Positions 51,139 through 59,388 of a stretch of 64,000 bases of DNA are shown in pieces. Under the pieces are notes generated by a model. That model was not told the origin of the DNA, searched no databases, and saw nothing but the letters and a program-made list of their open reading frames with translations. Position numbers and translations under genes: made by a program. The first letter of the stretch is position 1; each line of letters begins with the position of its first letter. The DNA is taken from assembly GCA_017886205.1 (NCBI GenBank), contig JAFNEO010000058.1:1-64000 (forward strand). Reading direction: 5' to 3'. This stretch comes from Candidatus Aminicenantota bacterium. GTDB taxonomy: Bacteria > Acidobacteriota > Aminicenantia > Aminicenantales > UBA8522.

Positions 51139-53856
51139 CTAGTCGGCCTCCGTACCCTTCTTGCCGATGTTGACCTGGGCCGCGGCCAGCCGGGCAATCG
51201 GGATCTGATAGGCCGAGCAGCTCACATAGTTCAGGCCGAGCTCGTGGCAGAAGTAGATCGAGCGCGGGTCGCCGCCGTGCACCCCGCAGATCCCGATCTT
51301 GAGGTTTGGCCGGGTCTTCCTCCCCTTCTCCACGGCCATTTTCATCAACTCGCCGACGCCCTTGGTGTCCAGCGTCTCGAAGGGGTCGTCCTTCCAGATC
51401 CCCTTGTTGAGGTAGTAATTCAGGAACTTGCCGCCGTCGTCGCGCGACACTCCGTAGGTGGTCTGGGTGAGGTCGTTGGTGCCGAAGCTGAAGAACTCCG
51501 CCTCCCGGGCCACCTCATCCGCCGTGATAGCCCCGCGCGGAATCTCGATCATCGTGCCGACAAGGTAATCGACCTTGACGCCGTACTGCTTCATCACTTC
51601 TTCGGCGATCCTGACGATGATCTCTCTCTGGTTGGCCAGCTCGGCCACATGGCCGACGAGCGGGACCATGATCTCGGGACGGACCTTCTCCCCTTCCTTG
51701 GTCAGCTCGCAAGCCGCCTCGAAGATGGCCCGGGCCTGCATCTCGGTAATCTCGGGGTAAGAGATGCCCAGACGGCAGCCGCGGTGGCCGAGCATGGGGT
51801 TGAACTCGCTCAGCTGGTTGACGCGGGCCAAGAGTGCTTCTACCTCGGCGATTTTCGCCTTGTTCTTGCGCGGGTTGACCTTGAGCTCGGCCAGCTCGAC
51901 CATCAGGTCCTCGCGCCGCGGCAGGAACTCGTGGAGCGGCGGGTCGATGGTGCGGATCGTCACCGGGTTCCCGTGCATCTCCTTGAAGAACTCGTAGAAA
52001 TCCTTCCTCTGGAACGGCAGGAGCTTGTCCAAGGCCTGGCGCCTGTCGGGTTCGTTATCGGCCAGGATCATCTCCTTGACGATGGGCAGCCGCTCCGGCC
52101 CGAAGAACATGTGCTCGGTGCGGGCCAGGCCGATCCCCTCGGCCCCGAAGGCGAAGGCGGTGCGGGCGTCCACCGGAGTATCGGAGTTGGCGCGGACCCC
52201 CAGCTTCCTGACCTCGTCCGCCCAGCTCAGCAGCTTGCTGAAGTACTGGAACATCCTGGATTCTTCGGGCTTTTTCTCGCCGCGGACGACCTGGAGGATC
52301 TCGGGGGGCCGGGTTCCGATCTCGCCGGCCAGGACTTCACCAGTGCCGCCGTCGATCGACACCCATTCGCCCTCCTTGAAGGTCCGGCCGTTGACGCTAA
52401 ACCTTTTGTGCTCTTCGTCTATGCGGAGCGCACCGCAGCCGACGACCGCCGGCTTCCCCATCTGCCTGCCGACTACGGCGGCGTGAGAGGTCATCCCGCC
52501 GGTTGCAGTCAGGATCCCCTGAGAGGCGCTCATGCCGTGGATGTCATCGGGCGATGTCTCCGCCCTGACGAGGACGACCTTCTTGCCCTCTTTTTTCCAG
52601 GCCTCCGCCTCCTCCGCCGTGAAGACGGCCTGGCCGGCGGCCGCGCCGGGAGAGGCAGCCAGCCCCTTGGCCAGGACCTCGTGTTTCTGTTTCTCCTCGG
52701 CATCGAAGACCGGATGGAGGAGCTGGTTGAGGGCCTCCGGCTCGACCTGGAGGAGCGCCTTCTCCTTGCTGGTCAGCCCCTCTTCGACCATGTCGACGGC
52801 GATCCTAACCGCGGCCTGGCCGGTCCGCTTGCCGTTTCGTGTCTGGAGCATGTAGAGCTTAGCGTCCTGGATGGTGAACTCGAAGTCCTGGACGTCGCCG
52901 TAGTGTTTCTCGAGGTTGGTCGTAATGTCCTTGAGCTCCCTGTACACCGCGGGCATCTCGGAGTCGAGTTTCTTGATCGGCGAGGGTGTGCGCACGCCGG
53001 CCACCACATCCTCGCCCTGGGCATTCAGAAGATACTCTCCGTAGAGCACCTTGTCGCCCGTGGCCGGGTTTCGGGTGAACCCGACGCCGGTACCAGATCT
53101 CTCACCGATATTGCCGAAGACCATGAGCTGCACGTTGACGGCCGTGCCCAGGTCGTCGGGGATGTGGTTGAGGCGCCGGTAGGTGATGGCGCGGGGGTTG
53201 TTCCAGGATTTGAAGACGGCGTTGACCGCCAGGCGCAACTGCTCCTGGACATCCTGGGGGAAATCCTTTCCCGTTTCTGTCCGGATGAGCTCGCGGTAGG
53301 CGGCGATGACTTCCTCGAGCATTTTCTCGGTCAGCTCGTTGTCCAGCTTGATGCGCTTTTTCTCCTTATAGCCGTGGAGGATCTCCTCAAACCTTTTTTT
53401 GGGAATGTCCAGGACGACGTCGCTGAACATGTGGATGAGGCGGCGGTAGCAGTCCAGGGCGAAGCGCCGGCTGCCGCTCTTCCGGGCCAGACCTTCGAGG
53501 GTCATATCGTTGAGCCCGAGGTTGAGCACCGTATCCATCATCCCCGGCATCGAGAACTTGGCCCCGGAGCGGACCGAAACGAGGAGCGGGTCCGCGGGAT
53601 CGCCGAACTTCCGGCCGGCCACCTCCTCGAGCTTCCGGAGGTTAACCTGGATCTCGGATTCGACATCGCCGGGGAGCTTGCCTCCGGCCTTGGAGAAGAT
53701 ATTGCAGGCGTCCGTCGAAACCGTGAACCCCGGCGGAACGGGCAGCCCGATCCCGGCCATCTCGGCCAGGTTGGCGCCCTTGCCGCCGAGGAGGTCTTTC
53801 ATGTCTTTGTTGCCTTCGGTGTGAGATGGGGCGAAGAAATAGACGTATTTGGGCAT
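51139..53856 (-). CDS. ppdK: Pyruvate, phosphate dikinase
   Basis: PPDK interconverts pyruvate + ATP + phosphate and phosphoenolpyruvate + AMP + diphosphate, working in gluconeogenesis or PPi-dependent glycolysis. The 905-residue protein has the ATP-binding N-terminus ('LLGGKGANLAEMAGIGLPVPPGFTVST', 'RSGAKFSMPGMMDTVLNLGLND'), the phosphohistidine domain ('TATGGMTSHAAVVGRQMGKPAVVGCG') and the PEP/pyruvate barrel ('GIGLARTEHMFFG', 'NPMLGHRGCRLGI', 'FFSFGTNDLTQTTYGVSRDD', 'GICGVHGGDPRSI'). All are intact. It is monocistronic. Confidence 0.98.
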   Translation of the reverse strand: MPKYVYFFAPSHTEGNKDMKDLLGGKGANLAEMAGIGLPVPPGFTVSTDACNIFSKAGGKLPGDVESEIQVNLRKLEEVAGRKFGDPADPLLVSVRSGAKFSMPGMMDTVLNLGLNDMTLEGLARKSGSRRFALDCYRRLIHMFSDVVLDIPKKRFEEILHGYKEKKRIKLDNELTEKMLEEVIAAYRELIRTETGKDFPQDVQEQLRLAVNAVFKSWNNPRAITYRRLNHIPDDLGTAVNVQLMVFGNIGERSGTGVGFTRNPATGDKVLYGEYLLNAQGEDVVAGVRTPSPIKKLDSEMPAVYRELKDITTNLEKHYGDVQDFEFTIQDAKLYMLQTRNGKRTGQAAVRIAVDMVEEGLTSKEKALLQVEPEALNQLLHPVFDAEEKQKHEVLAKGLAASPGAAAGQAVFTAEEAEAWKKEGKKVVLVRAETSPDDIHGMSASQGILTATGGMTSHAAVVGRQMGKPAVVGCGALRIDEEHKRFSVNGRTFKEGEWVSIDGGTGEVLAGEIGTRPPEILQVVRGEKKPEESRMFQYFSKLLSWADEVRKLGVRANSDTPVDARTAFAFGAEGIGLARTEHMFFGPERLPIVKEMILADNEPDRRQALDKLLPFQRKDFYEFFKEMHGNPVTIRTIDPPLHEFLPRREDLMVELAELKVNPRKNKAKIAEVEALLARVNQLSEFNPMLGHRGCRLGISYPEITEMQARAIFEAACELTKEGEKVRPEIMVPLVGHVAELANQREIIVRIAEEVMKQYGVKVDYLVGTMIEIPRGAITADEVAREAEFFSFGTNDLTQTTYGVSRDDGGKFLNYYLNKGIWKDDPFETLDTKGVGELMKMAVEKGRKTRPNLKIGICGVHGGDPRSIYFCHELGLNYVSCSAYQIPIARLAAAQVNIGKKGTEAD

Positions 53857-53884
53857 GTGACGACTCCTAGGAAATAATCAAGTC

Positions 53885-53913
53885 AATATACTCTCCGACC
53901 CCCTAAAATTCAA
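53885..53913 (-). promoter_or_regulatory. Promoter of ppdK
   Basis: Minus strand: TTGAAT (53913-53908), 17-bp spacer, TATATT (53890-53885). The long intergenic repeat begins 3-4 bases beyond the -35 box, so the element sits directly upstream of this promoter. Confidence 0.65.
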
Positions 53914-53916
53914 TAA

Positions 53917-54233
53917 GGCTCGGGTATGGGATTCGTCAGCCCGCTCGTTTCCCACATCGTCTCTTTGGAGGGAGAAAGCTGCGCTTTCCCCCTTCCAACG
54001 TTCGCTTCGCTCTCTGCCTCCCCTTCTCGGACTCCGTCCTGCGACCAAGAGGGCCATCCCCCTTGGAACCCCCGCTGCTTTGCTGCTGCAAATCAGCAAA
54101 CTCGCTTCAGTCGAGAAACCATGCCCGCTCCGACCTTTTTCCGAAACGTCTACCATTTTTTGGCCCCTCTTAATTCAATAGGAGGGGTAGGGGTGGTTAA
54201 TGAGATTCGAACAGAGTCTTGGGGGCGTTTCGG
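53917..54233 (+). repeat. Long intergenic repeat, copy 3
   Basis: It starts GGCTCGGG and ends CGTTTCGG like copy 2. The outer inverted repeat CCGAAACG (54141-54148) / CGTTTCGG (54226-54233) encloses the hairpin CCCCTCTTA/TAGGAGGGG, loop ATTCAA (54164-54187), with one G-T wobble compared with copy 2. From 54141 to 54233 it is closely similar to copy 2; the proximal part is longer and diverged, although 'CATGCCCGCT..CCGACC' is kept. Frames that run through it into the downstream hydrolase are not considered coding. Confidence 0.8.
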
Positions 54234-54377
54234 ATCGGGTTCCTCACCCACACCCTTCGCCTTTGTCGAAAAAAGTGCGGATGCCCTCGAAAAACGCTTC
54301 GGGAAGGCTAAACCTTCGAGGTCGCTTCTCCATTCCCAAGTCATCCATCGCATAGATGGAGGTGCTTTCAGAGATTG

Positions 54378-54386
54378 TGATATAAT
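54378..54386 (+). promoter_or_regulatory. Extended -10 promoter of the C45-like hydrolase gene
   Basis: TGATATAAT, with a perfect TATAAT at 54381-54386 and no clear -35. The ATG at 54418 has GGGGAGGT in front of it. Confidence 0.6.
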
Positions 54387-54417
54387 CCGCTCACACCATG
54401 ATCCGGGGAGGTCGGCT

Positions 54418-55839
54418 ATGAAAATAAAGTCCTTTCTGCTAATCGGGCTAATCTTCAGTCTGGTCTTCCTCGCCGCCTGCTCCAGGCCGACCAAGGGGAA
54501 GCTCCCCGTCGAGCTCAAGAACTCTTACCGACAAGAAGTGAATGGCTGGGTCTTCGTCCATCTCGAGGGGGCGGCGCGTGAGGTCGGCTTCCAGAACGGC
54601 TACCACCTGGCCGCCGAGATCGACGACGCCCTCCAGATGTTTGCCTTCTTCCTGGAGAAGACGACAGGCCACGACTGGGCGTTCTTCCGCGAGGGGGCGT
54701 CCCGGATGTTCTGGCCGAAGGTAGACCCCGAATACCAGGAGGAAATCCAGGGGATCGTTGACGGCCTAAAAGCCAAGCTCCCGGACAGGACCTATGACGC
54801 CATCGACCTCACCGCCCTCAACGGCTGGATCGAGCTCGCCTGGTACTACGTCCCCTACGTCGCCGAAAAGGCGTCCCCCGGCGCCGGCGACAACAAATCC
54901 CCCTCCTACTGCAGCGGGTTCATCGCCACCGGAAGCTACACTGAAGACGGGAAGATCGTCATGGCCCACAACAACTGGGTAGATTACATCGTCGGCCAGC
55001 GCTGGAACATCATCGTCGATCTGACTCCCGCCAGGGGCCACCACATCCTCATGGACAGCTTGCCCGGCACCATCCACAGCGGGGACGATTTCGTCATCAA
55101 CGGCGCCGGAATCATCTATACCGAAACGACCATGTCGATGTACAAGGGCTTCGACGAGACCGGCACGCCGGAGTTCGTGCGGGCCCGCCGGGCCGCCCAG
55201 TACGCCGCTTCGATCGACGACTTCATCCGCCTGATGAGCGAGGGGAACAACGGCGCCTACGCCAACGACTGGCTGGCCGGCGACCTCAAGACGAACGAGA
55301 TCGCGCGTCTCGAGCTCGGCCTTAAAAACCGGCAGGTCTGGCGGACGAGCGACGGCTATTATGTAGGCGCAAACTTCCCCTGCGACCCCAAGGTCATCGC
55401 CGAGGAGACGACCTATAAGCCGGATGACCCGAACCTGGGCGTCAACGTCCGCAAGGCCCGCTGGGAGAAGCTCATGGAGGACAACAAGGGGATGATCAAC
55501 GCCGAGACGGCCATGATCTTCGAGGCAGACCACATCGACGCCTCGACGGGCCAGCTCTCCCCCAACGGCAAAACCCTCTGCGGGCACGTCGACGCCGATC
55601 CCAAGGGCCTGCCCGAGTTCATCTGGACGCCCTTCTATCCGGCTGGATCGGTCCAGGCGAAGGTGACGACGTCGAAGCTGGCCGGAGAGCTGAAGCTGTG
55701 GGCGCGGAGGGGACATCCCTGCGGCCAGGACTTTATCGCCGCCGACTTCTTCATGGCCCATCCGGAATATGCCTGGATGGACAAATTCCTCAGGGACATG
55801 AAGGCGTTTCCCTGGACGTTGTTCGAGGCCAGGAAATAA
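54418..55839 (+). CDS. Secreted C45/phospholipase B-like Ntn-hydrolase lipoprotein
   Basis: This 473-residue protein begins with a lipoprotein signal ('SFLLIGLIFSLVFLAACSRP'). It resembles peptidase C45/phospholipase B-like Ntn hydrolases: 'PSYCSGFIATGSYTEDGKIVMAHNNWVDY' (a likely Cys nucleophile with the 'N-x-D'-type strand), 'HHILMDSLPGTIHSGDDFVINGAGIIYTETTM', and later 'FPCDPKVI' and 'CGHVDADPKG'. Ntn enzymes normally expose the Cys by self-cleavage; the cleavage point is not obvious. The bond cleaved is unknown, but probably an amide. The start at 54418 is set by the promoter, site and signal; the frame extends upstream into the repeat. Its stop abuts the convergent phosphoesterase stop with no gap. 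Confidence 0.75.
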   Translation: MKIKSFLLIGLIFSLVFLAACSRPTKGKLPVELKNSYRQEVNGWVFVHLEGAAREVGFQNGYHLAAEIDDALQMFAFFLEKTTGHDWAFFREGASRMFWPKVDPEYQEEIQGIVDGLKAKLPDRTYDAIDLTALNGWIELAWYYVPYVAEKASPGAGDNKSPSYCSGFIATGSYTEDGKIVMAHNNWVDYIVGQRWNIIVDLTPARGHHILMDSLPGTIHSGDDFVINGAGIIYTETTMSMYKGFDETGTPEFVRARRAAQYAASIDDFIRLMSEGNNGAYANDWLAGDLKTNEIARLELGLKNRQVWRTSDGYYVGANFPCDPKVIAEETTYKPDDPNLGVNVRKARWEKLMEDNKGMINAETAMIFEADHIDASTGQLSPNGKTLCGHVDADPKGLPEFIWTPFYPAGSVQAKVTTSKLAGELKLWARRGHPCGQDFIAADFFMAHPEYAWMDKFLRDMKAFPWTLFEARK

Positions 55840-56403
55840 TCAGGACGTGTAGGTCAGGTTGAAGACGTCGGCTCCGTAGACGCTGACGACGGCCGTATTC
55901 CCCACCATCGCGCCCATCTTTTCATGGACGTGGCCGTGGTAGACGAACTTGGGCTGCTGGGCGTCCATATACCGCCGGATGGCCTCGCTCCCCTGGTGGG
56001 CGTAGTCCTCTTTGTCGGTGATCCCCAGGAGCGGCGCATGGCAGATGAAAATATCCACATAGGGGAACTTGCTGAGTTTCTCGGCGACCGCCAGGTCATC
56101 CCACTCATACGCACCTGAACCTTTGTAAGAGGGCACACCGCCGAACCCGCCGATGAACCAGTTGCGGTGCTGGACGAACCGGAGGTGGACGTCGGTGATG
56201 TATTCGGGGAAGGGCTTGGTCGAGTCGTGGTTTCCCTTGACCGCGAAGATGGGCTTCTGGAACCGGAGGTGGATCTCCTCGAGGATGGGCGGTTCAACGT
56301 CTCCGCAGGACAGGATGAAGTCGATCTTGGACCTGATATTCTCCTCGAATCGGGGCTTCGGATAATCCGCTACGACCAGGACGTTGCTCGGATACCCGAT
56401 CAT
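55840..56403 (-). CDS. Metallophosphoesterase family protein (altered first motif)
   Basis: This 187-residue protein has most calcineurin-type motifs: 'FILSCGDVEP' (GD), 'AVKGNHDSTKP' (GNHD), 'FICHAPLLGI' and 'FVYHGHVHEKMG' (GHxH). The first motif, normally D-x-H, reads Asp-Tyr-Pro ('VLVVADYPKP'), so one metal ligand appears to be lost. It may bind one metal or act on an unusual substrate. It follows the ARPP-1-like gene by 6 nt and is probably cotranscribed. Confidence 0.85.
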   Translation of the reverse strand: MIGYPSNVLVVADYPKPRFEENIRSKIDFILSCGDVEPPILEEIHLRFQKPIFAVKGNHDSTKPFPEYITDVHLRFVQHRNWFIGGFGGVPSYKGSGAYEWDDLAVAEKLSKFPYVDIFICHAPLLGITDKEDYAHQGSEAIRRYMDAQQPKFVYHGHVHEKMGAMVGNTAVVSVYGADVFNLTYTS

Positions 56404-56409
56404 CTGAAG

Positions 56410-57390
56410 CTATAACCTGAACTTGATGCGGTGCCGGGTGCGGGCCATCTCTCCGGTCTTATCGGCCTCGCTGACCCGGAAGAAGGCCATGTGGACCACC
56501 TTGTCATCGACCGCGAGCGCTGACCCGACCATCGTCTTGCTCTCGTAACGGAAATCATGCCCGCGGCCGACCGACTCGTATTTCTTCCCCTCGCAATCGG
56601 CCGCCTCCTTCAGGAAGGCTTCCGCCAGCTGCCGGTCCGGCTTCGCTTCGCTTTTTTTCTCCTCGAGGACAGCTTCCATGGCGTAGCTCTTGATGAGCTT
56701 CGGGTAGAGGAGCTCGAAAGCGCTGTCCTTGGATACGAAATCGAATCCCACCGCTTCTCCACCGATGAACACGAGAAGGCCTTTCTGGGCCGGGATAGAC
56801 CGGAAGGCCTTGAGGTACTCATCGAGCTCGGCCATCTTCTGCTCGAAGGTGTCTTTCATCGCGCCGGTCTGGGAAACGGTCCCGGCCTTGGCGGCCTGCT
56901 CATCGATCTTGCGCCAAACCGTTCCCTGGTCGGAGCGGTACTGGCCGGTGCTGCTGAGCGAGGTGGAAACCGTGCGCGCTTTCTCCGACCTCAGACTGGG
57001 CGACATGACGGTGTCCGAATCATGGAAGGCTTTCGAGACATAGGACCACCGTCTCTGCTCGGTGCAGCTCACCGGGATGACGGTCTCGGATTTTTCCTTG
57101 ATCAGGATCGAGGTGTTGAGGACTCGGTTCTGTTTGGCCCCCGCCAGCTCTTCGCCGTCGAGGAGGAGAACCGAGGTGTCGGCCGTGTTGATCACCTTGA
57201 GTTCCGGCACTGAGCCGCCCGAGCTCAACTCGGTGACGCTGAGCAGGGCTTTTTCGAGCGCGTCCTTGAGGGTCGTGTAGTCGGGGCCGCCGTCGAGCGG
57301 GGTCAACAGAGGAAAAACAGACATGTTCTTGTGCCGTTGCGGCTCCTCGAGCTTAAGACCGAAAAGGTAATTTTTGATAGTCGCGTCCAT
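56410..57390 (-). CDS. ARPP-1 / DUF6569-like protein
   Basis: This 326-residue soluble protein resembles the ARPP-1 family (ADP-ribosyl-glycohydrolase and rhodanese-phosphatase associated): 'FGLKLEEPQRHKNMSVFPLLT', 'VINTADTSVLLLDGEELAGAKQNRVLNTSILI', 'IPVSCTEQRRWSYVS' and 'KGLLVFIGGEAVGFDFVS'. The family's function is not established. GGGAGA precedes the ATG and an extended -10 box lies upstream. It is cotranscribed with the phosphoesterase. Confidence 0.8.
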   Translation of the reverse strand: MDATIKNYLFGLKLEEPQRHKNMSVFPLLTPLDGGPDYTTLKDALEKALLSVTELSSGGSVPELKVINTADTSVLLLDGEELAGAKQNRVLNTSILIKEKSETVIPVSCTEQRRWSYVSKAFHDSDTVMSPSLRSEKARTVSTSLSSTGQYRSDQGTVWRKIDEQAAKAGTVSQTGAMKDTFEQKMAELDEYLKAFRSIPAQKGLLVFIGGEAVGFDFVSKDSAFELLYPKLIKSYAMEAVLEEKKSEAKPDRQLAEAFLKEAADCEGKKYESVGRGHDFRYESKTMVGSALAVDDKVVHMAFFRVSEADKTGEMARTRHRIKFRL

Positions 57391-57415
57391 AGCTGTCTCC
57401 CTTTCTAACGGCTTT

Positions 57416-57424
57416 ATTATACCA
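57416..57424 (-). promoter_or_regulatory. Extended -10 promoter of the ARPP-1-like gene
   Basis: Minus strand TGGTATAAT (57424-57416), identical to the boxes at 14336-14344 and 18580-18588. A REP-like motif lies just upstream. Confidence 0.6.
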
Positions 57425-57435
57425 CTATTGAATTA

Positions 57436-57496
57436 TGGGGACACTAAGCTTAATTCCCAACAAAGAAAAAATGGGGACGGAAAAAGAACCCCCCCC
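57436..57496 (+). repeat. REP-like 'TGGGGACAC' motif, copy 3, with second 'TGGGGACGG' box
   Basis: TGGGGACACTAAGCTTAATT starts at 57436 and a second box TGGGGACGG at 57472, followed by an A-run and eight C residues (57489-57496). The paired GGGGAC boxes and the CCCC run could fold back on each other. The first box matches 12103 at most positions. Confidence 0.5.
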
Positions 57497-57523
57497 TATT
57501 TTTCCGCGGTCTCCATTTTGCGG

Positions 57524-58027
57524 CTATCTGTATTGGACCAAGTCTGAGGCGGGGCGGCGCTTTTTCGGTTTCCACTCGTCGGCCGGGTAGCCGAGGGGCG
57601 TGAAGGCGATGGGCTCGAACTCGGGCGGAAGCTTCAAAACTTCGCGCGCCGCAGCCGGGTCAAAGGCGGCAATCCAGCACGTCCCCAGCCCCAGGTCGTG
57701 CGCGGCCAGGATGAGATGGTCAAAGGCGATGGCGGTGTCCACATCCGCATAATTTTTTCCGTCTTTCCTGACCCAGGACTCGCCTTTTACCGCACAGGCG
57801 CAGATCACGAGCGGTGCCTGGACGAACCAGTCCCGGGCATAGACCCGCCTGAGATCGGCTTCCCGGCCGGCCGTCCGCAGGACGATCAACCGAAAGGGCT
57901 GCCTGTTGGCCGCCGTCGGGGCGAGGATAGCGGCCTCCAGGACCTTATGGAGCTTCTCCTCCTCGACGGCTGCCGATGTATACCTTCTTACGCTATAGCG
58001 CTTCCTGGCCAGGTCAATGAAATCCAT
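57524..58027 (-). CDS. Nitroreductase-family FMN oxidoreductase
   Basis: This 167-residue protein has the nitroreductase-like core: 'DLARKRYSVRRYTSAAVEEEKLHKVLEAAILAPTAANRQPFRLIVL', 'DVDTAIAFDHLILAAHDLGLGTCWIAAFDP' and 'AFTPLGYPADEWKPKKRR'. These residues bind FMN in homodimers that reduce nitro-compounds, quinones or flavins. The ATG at 58027 follows AAGGAG; the longer upstream frame reaches back over the stop of the wHTH remnant. The substrate is unknown. Confidence 0.9.
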   Translation of the reverse strand: MDFIDLARKRYSVRRYTSAAVEEEKLHKVLEAAILAPTAANRQPFRLIVLRTAGREADLRRVYARDWFVQAPLVICACAVKGESWVRKDGKNYADVDTAIAFDHLILAAHDLGLGTCWIAAFDPAAAREVLKLPPEFEPIAFTPLGYPADEWKPKKRRPASDLVQYR

Positions 58028-58094
58028 TCGCTTCTCCTTGAAATCAGACTCTCTCCAGACTACTTGAAATCCCCTTTGCTGTCCATTCTCCTCC

Positions 58095-58295
58095 TCAGGC
58101 ACTCCCGGCAAAAAGGCTCTTTAGCTCGATATAGACTGGACATTCCAGGCTGGCCTGGAAAAAAACGTGGTTATCTTTGCTGGAGCGCATGATAATCCCT
58201 GCATCCGAAAGCCTCTTCAGCTCTCTTTGAGCGGCTCCGGGAGACACATTTGTCAGCCGGATGATCTTTCTGACATAAAAGGTTTTTTTAATTCT
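58095..58295 (-). pseudogene. Remnant of a winged-helix (MarR/ArsR-like) regulator
   Basis: From an in-frame stop at 58298-58296 the frame reads about 66 codons with a recognisable wHTH: 'FYVRKIIRLTNVSPGAAQRE', 'LKRLSDAGIIMRSSKDNHVF' and 'FQASLECPVYIELKSLFAGSA', then TGA. This resembles the wHTH of small regulators often joined to nucleotidyltransferase (MNT) toxins. There is no ATG, GTG or TTG start, so the N-terminus ('MxEILxLLF..'-like segment) is missing. It is probably a truncated gene. It is directly upstream of the nitroreductase gene. Confidence 0.6.
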
Positions 58296-58320
58296 CTAGT
58301 TATATAATGCAATCAATACC

Positions 58321-59333
58321 CTACCGCGGCAAATATTTTTTCGGGAATTTCGCCACGACCGTGAAGTTCGGGTCGACGACGTTGGCCACTCGGGCGCTGC
58401 CGACTTGAGAGAAGACCTCGAGCGCTTCCCAGCGGTCGAATCCGTACTCCGTCTCCAGCCATTTGACCATTTCCACGTGCGCGATCCGGAAGGCATCGAT
58501 GAGCGGCCGGACCGACCCGGCCACCATGATGAACTCGCCATCCTCCAGGCGGGGCCAGACGATTTTCTTGCCCTTGATGAGGCCGATCTCCAGGGTTACA
58601 TCGGCCGACGTCTCGATGCCGGCGCCGATGATTTCCCCGTCTCCCTGGAGGGCATGGACATCGCCAAAGTAGAAATAGGCGCCTTCGTGGAAGATCGGAA
58701 GGTACACGGTCGTCCCCTCACAGGCATCGGAAGCGTCCATGTTGCCGCCGAAGTTGGACGGCACTCCGCCTGAGATGGCCTGGTCTCCCGGGGGCGCGCA
58801 GGCCAGCCGTCCCAGCATAGGCTTGAGCTTGACCTCGATCCTTTTCATCCGGCTGTTCGGAAGGTCAAAAGCGGCCGTCATTCTTTTCGGGTCGATCCTC
58901 CAGACGTGCACTTTCTTGGCAACAGGCTCGTGCAGCATCGGCGTCATCTCGGTGGCAGTCAGCGAGCCGTAGGTGGACGATGTGCCCGACCGGCCGGTCG
59001 CGATGTTAGGACGGATCTTCAGGATCCGGACGGAGAGCGTGTCCTCGGAGGTCGCCCCGCTGACGTAGATAGGACCTACTTCTCCCGGCCAGGGCCCGTC
59101 CTTCTCGGTGAAGAAATCTGAGTACAACGTGTTGGTCACGACGGTATCGCCGGGATTGATGCGCAGGACGGGCTCGCGGACGGCATAAGTCAGGTACCCC
59201 TTGGCCGGTTTGAAATGATGGACTTCGCCCATGGCCGCCGTGGTACTTGCTGAGATCGATAGCCACAAGGAGAGGAGAATTGCGCTGTTCATTTTAAAGC
59301 CGCTCCTGTCTTCAAGAATTCCCGCCGGTTCAT
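58321..59333 (-). CDS. Acetamidase/formamidase with split Tat signal (possible -1 frameshift)
   Basis: The 323-residue body (ATG at 59292) belongs to the FmdA/AmdA family that hydrolyses short amides to carboxylates and ammonia: 'LRINPGDTVVTNTLYSDFF', 'GPIYVSGATSEDTLSVRI', 'HHFKPAKG', 'DVHALQGDGEIIGAGIETSADVTLEI'. Upstream, a strong GGAGGAGG site starts a 14-codon frame (59333-59289), 'MNRREFLKTGAALK' then stop, a classic twin-arginine start. Its last codons form T TTA AAA directly before TGA. A -1 slip there reads on into ATG AAC of the body, adding the RR region to the hydrophobic 'SAILLSLWLSISASTTAA'. Otherwise ATGA re-initiation would give a signal with no basic residue. Confidence 0.8.
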
Positions 59334-59388
59334 GGCCCTCCTCCGGGCAGAGCCATTGTGTTTCCGAACGGTACGGTAAGGACCAAGA

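Noticed and set aside
51244-53877. 877-codon open frame on the plus strand opposite ppdK
   Set aside because: It is the mirror of a complete PPDK gene; GC-rich codon bias leaves the opposite strand open. Its translation has no recognisable domain and no ribosome site. The same applies to the long frames opposite accC (24109-25605), hflX (32230-33480), the glycosylphosphotransferase (39837-41192) and ffh (22736-23653).
53926-54417. N-terminal extension of the C45-like hydrolase frame through repeat copy 3
   Set aside because: The promoter (54378-54386), ribosome site and lipoprotein signal all place the start at 54418; the extension is repeat sequence.
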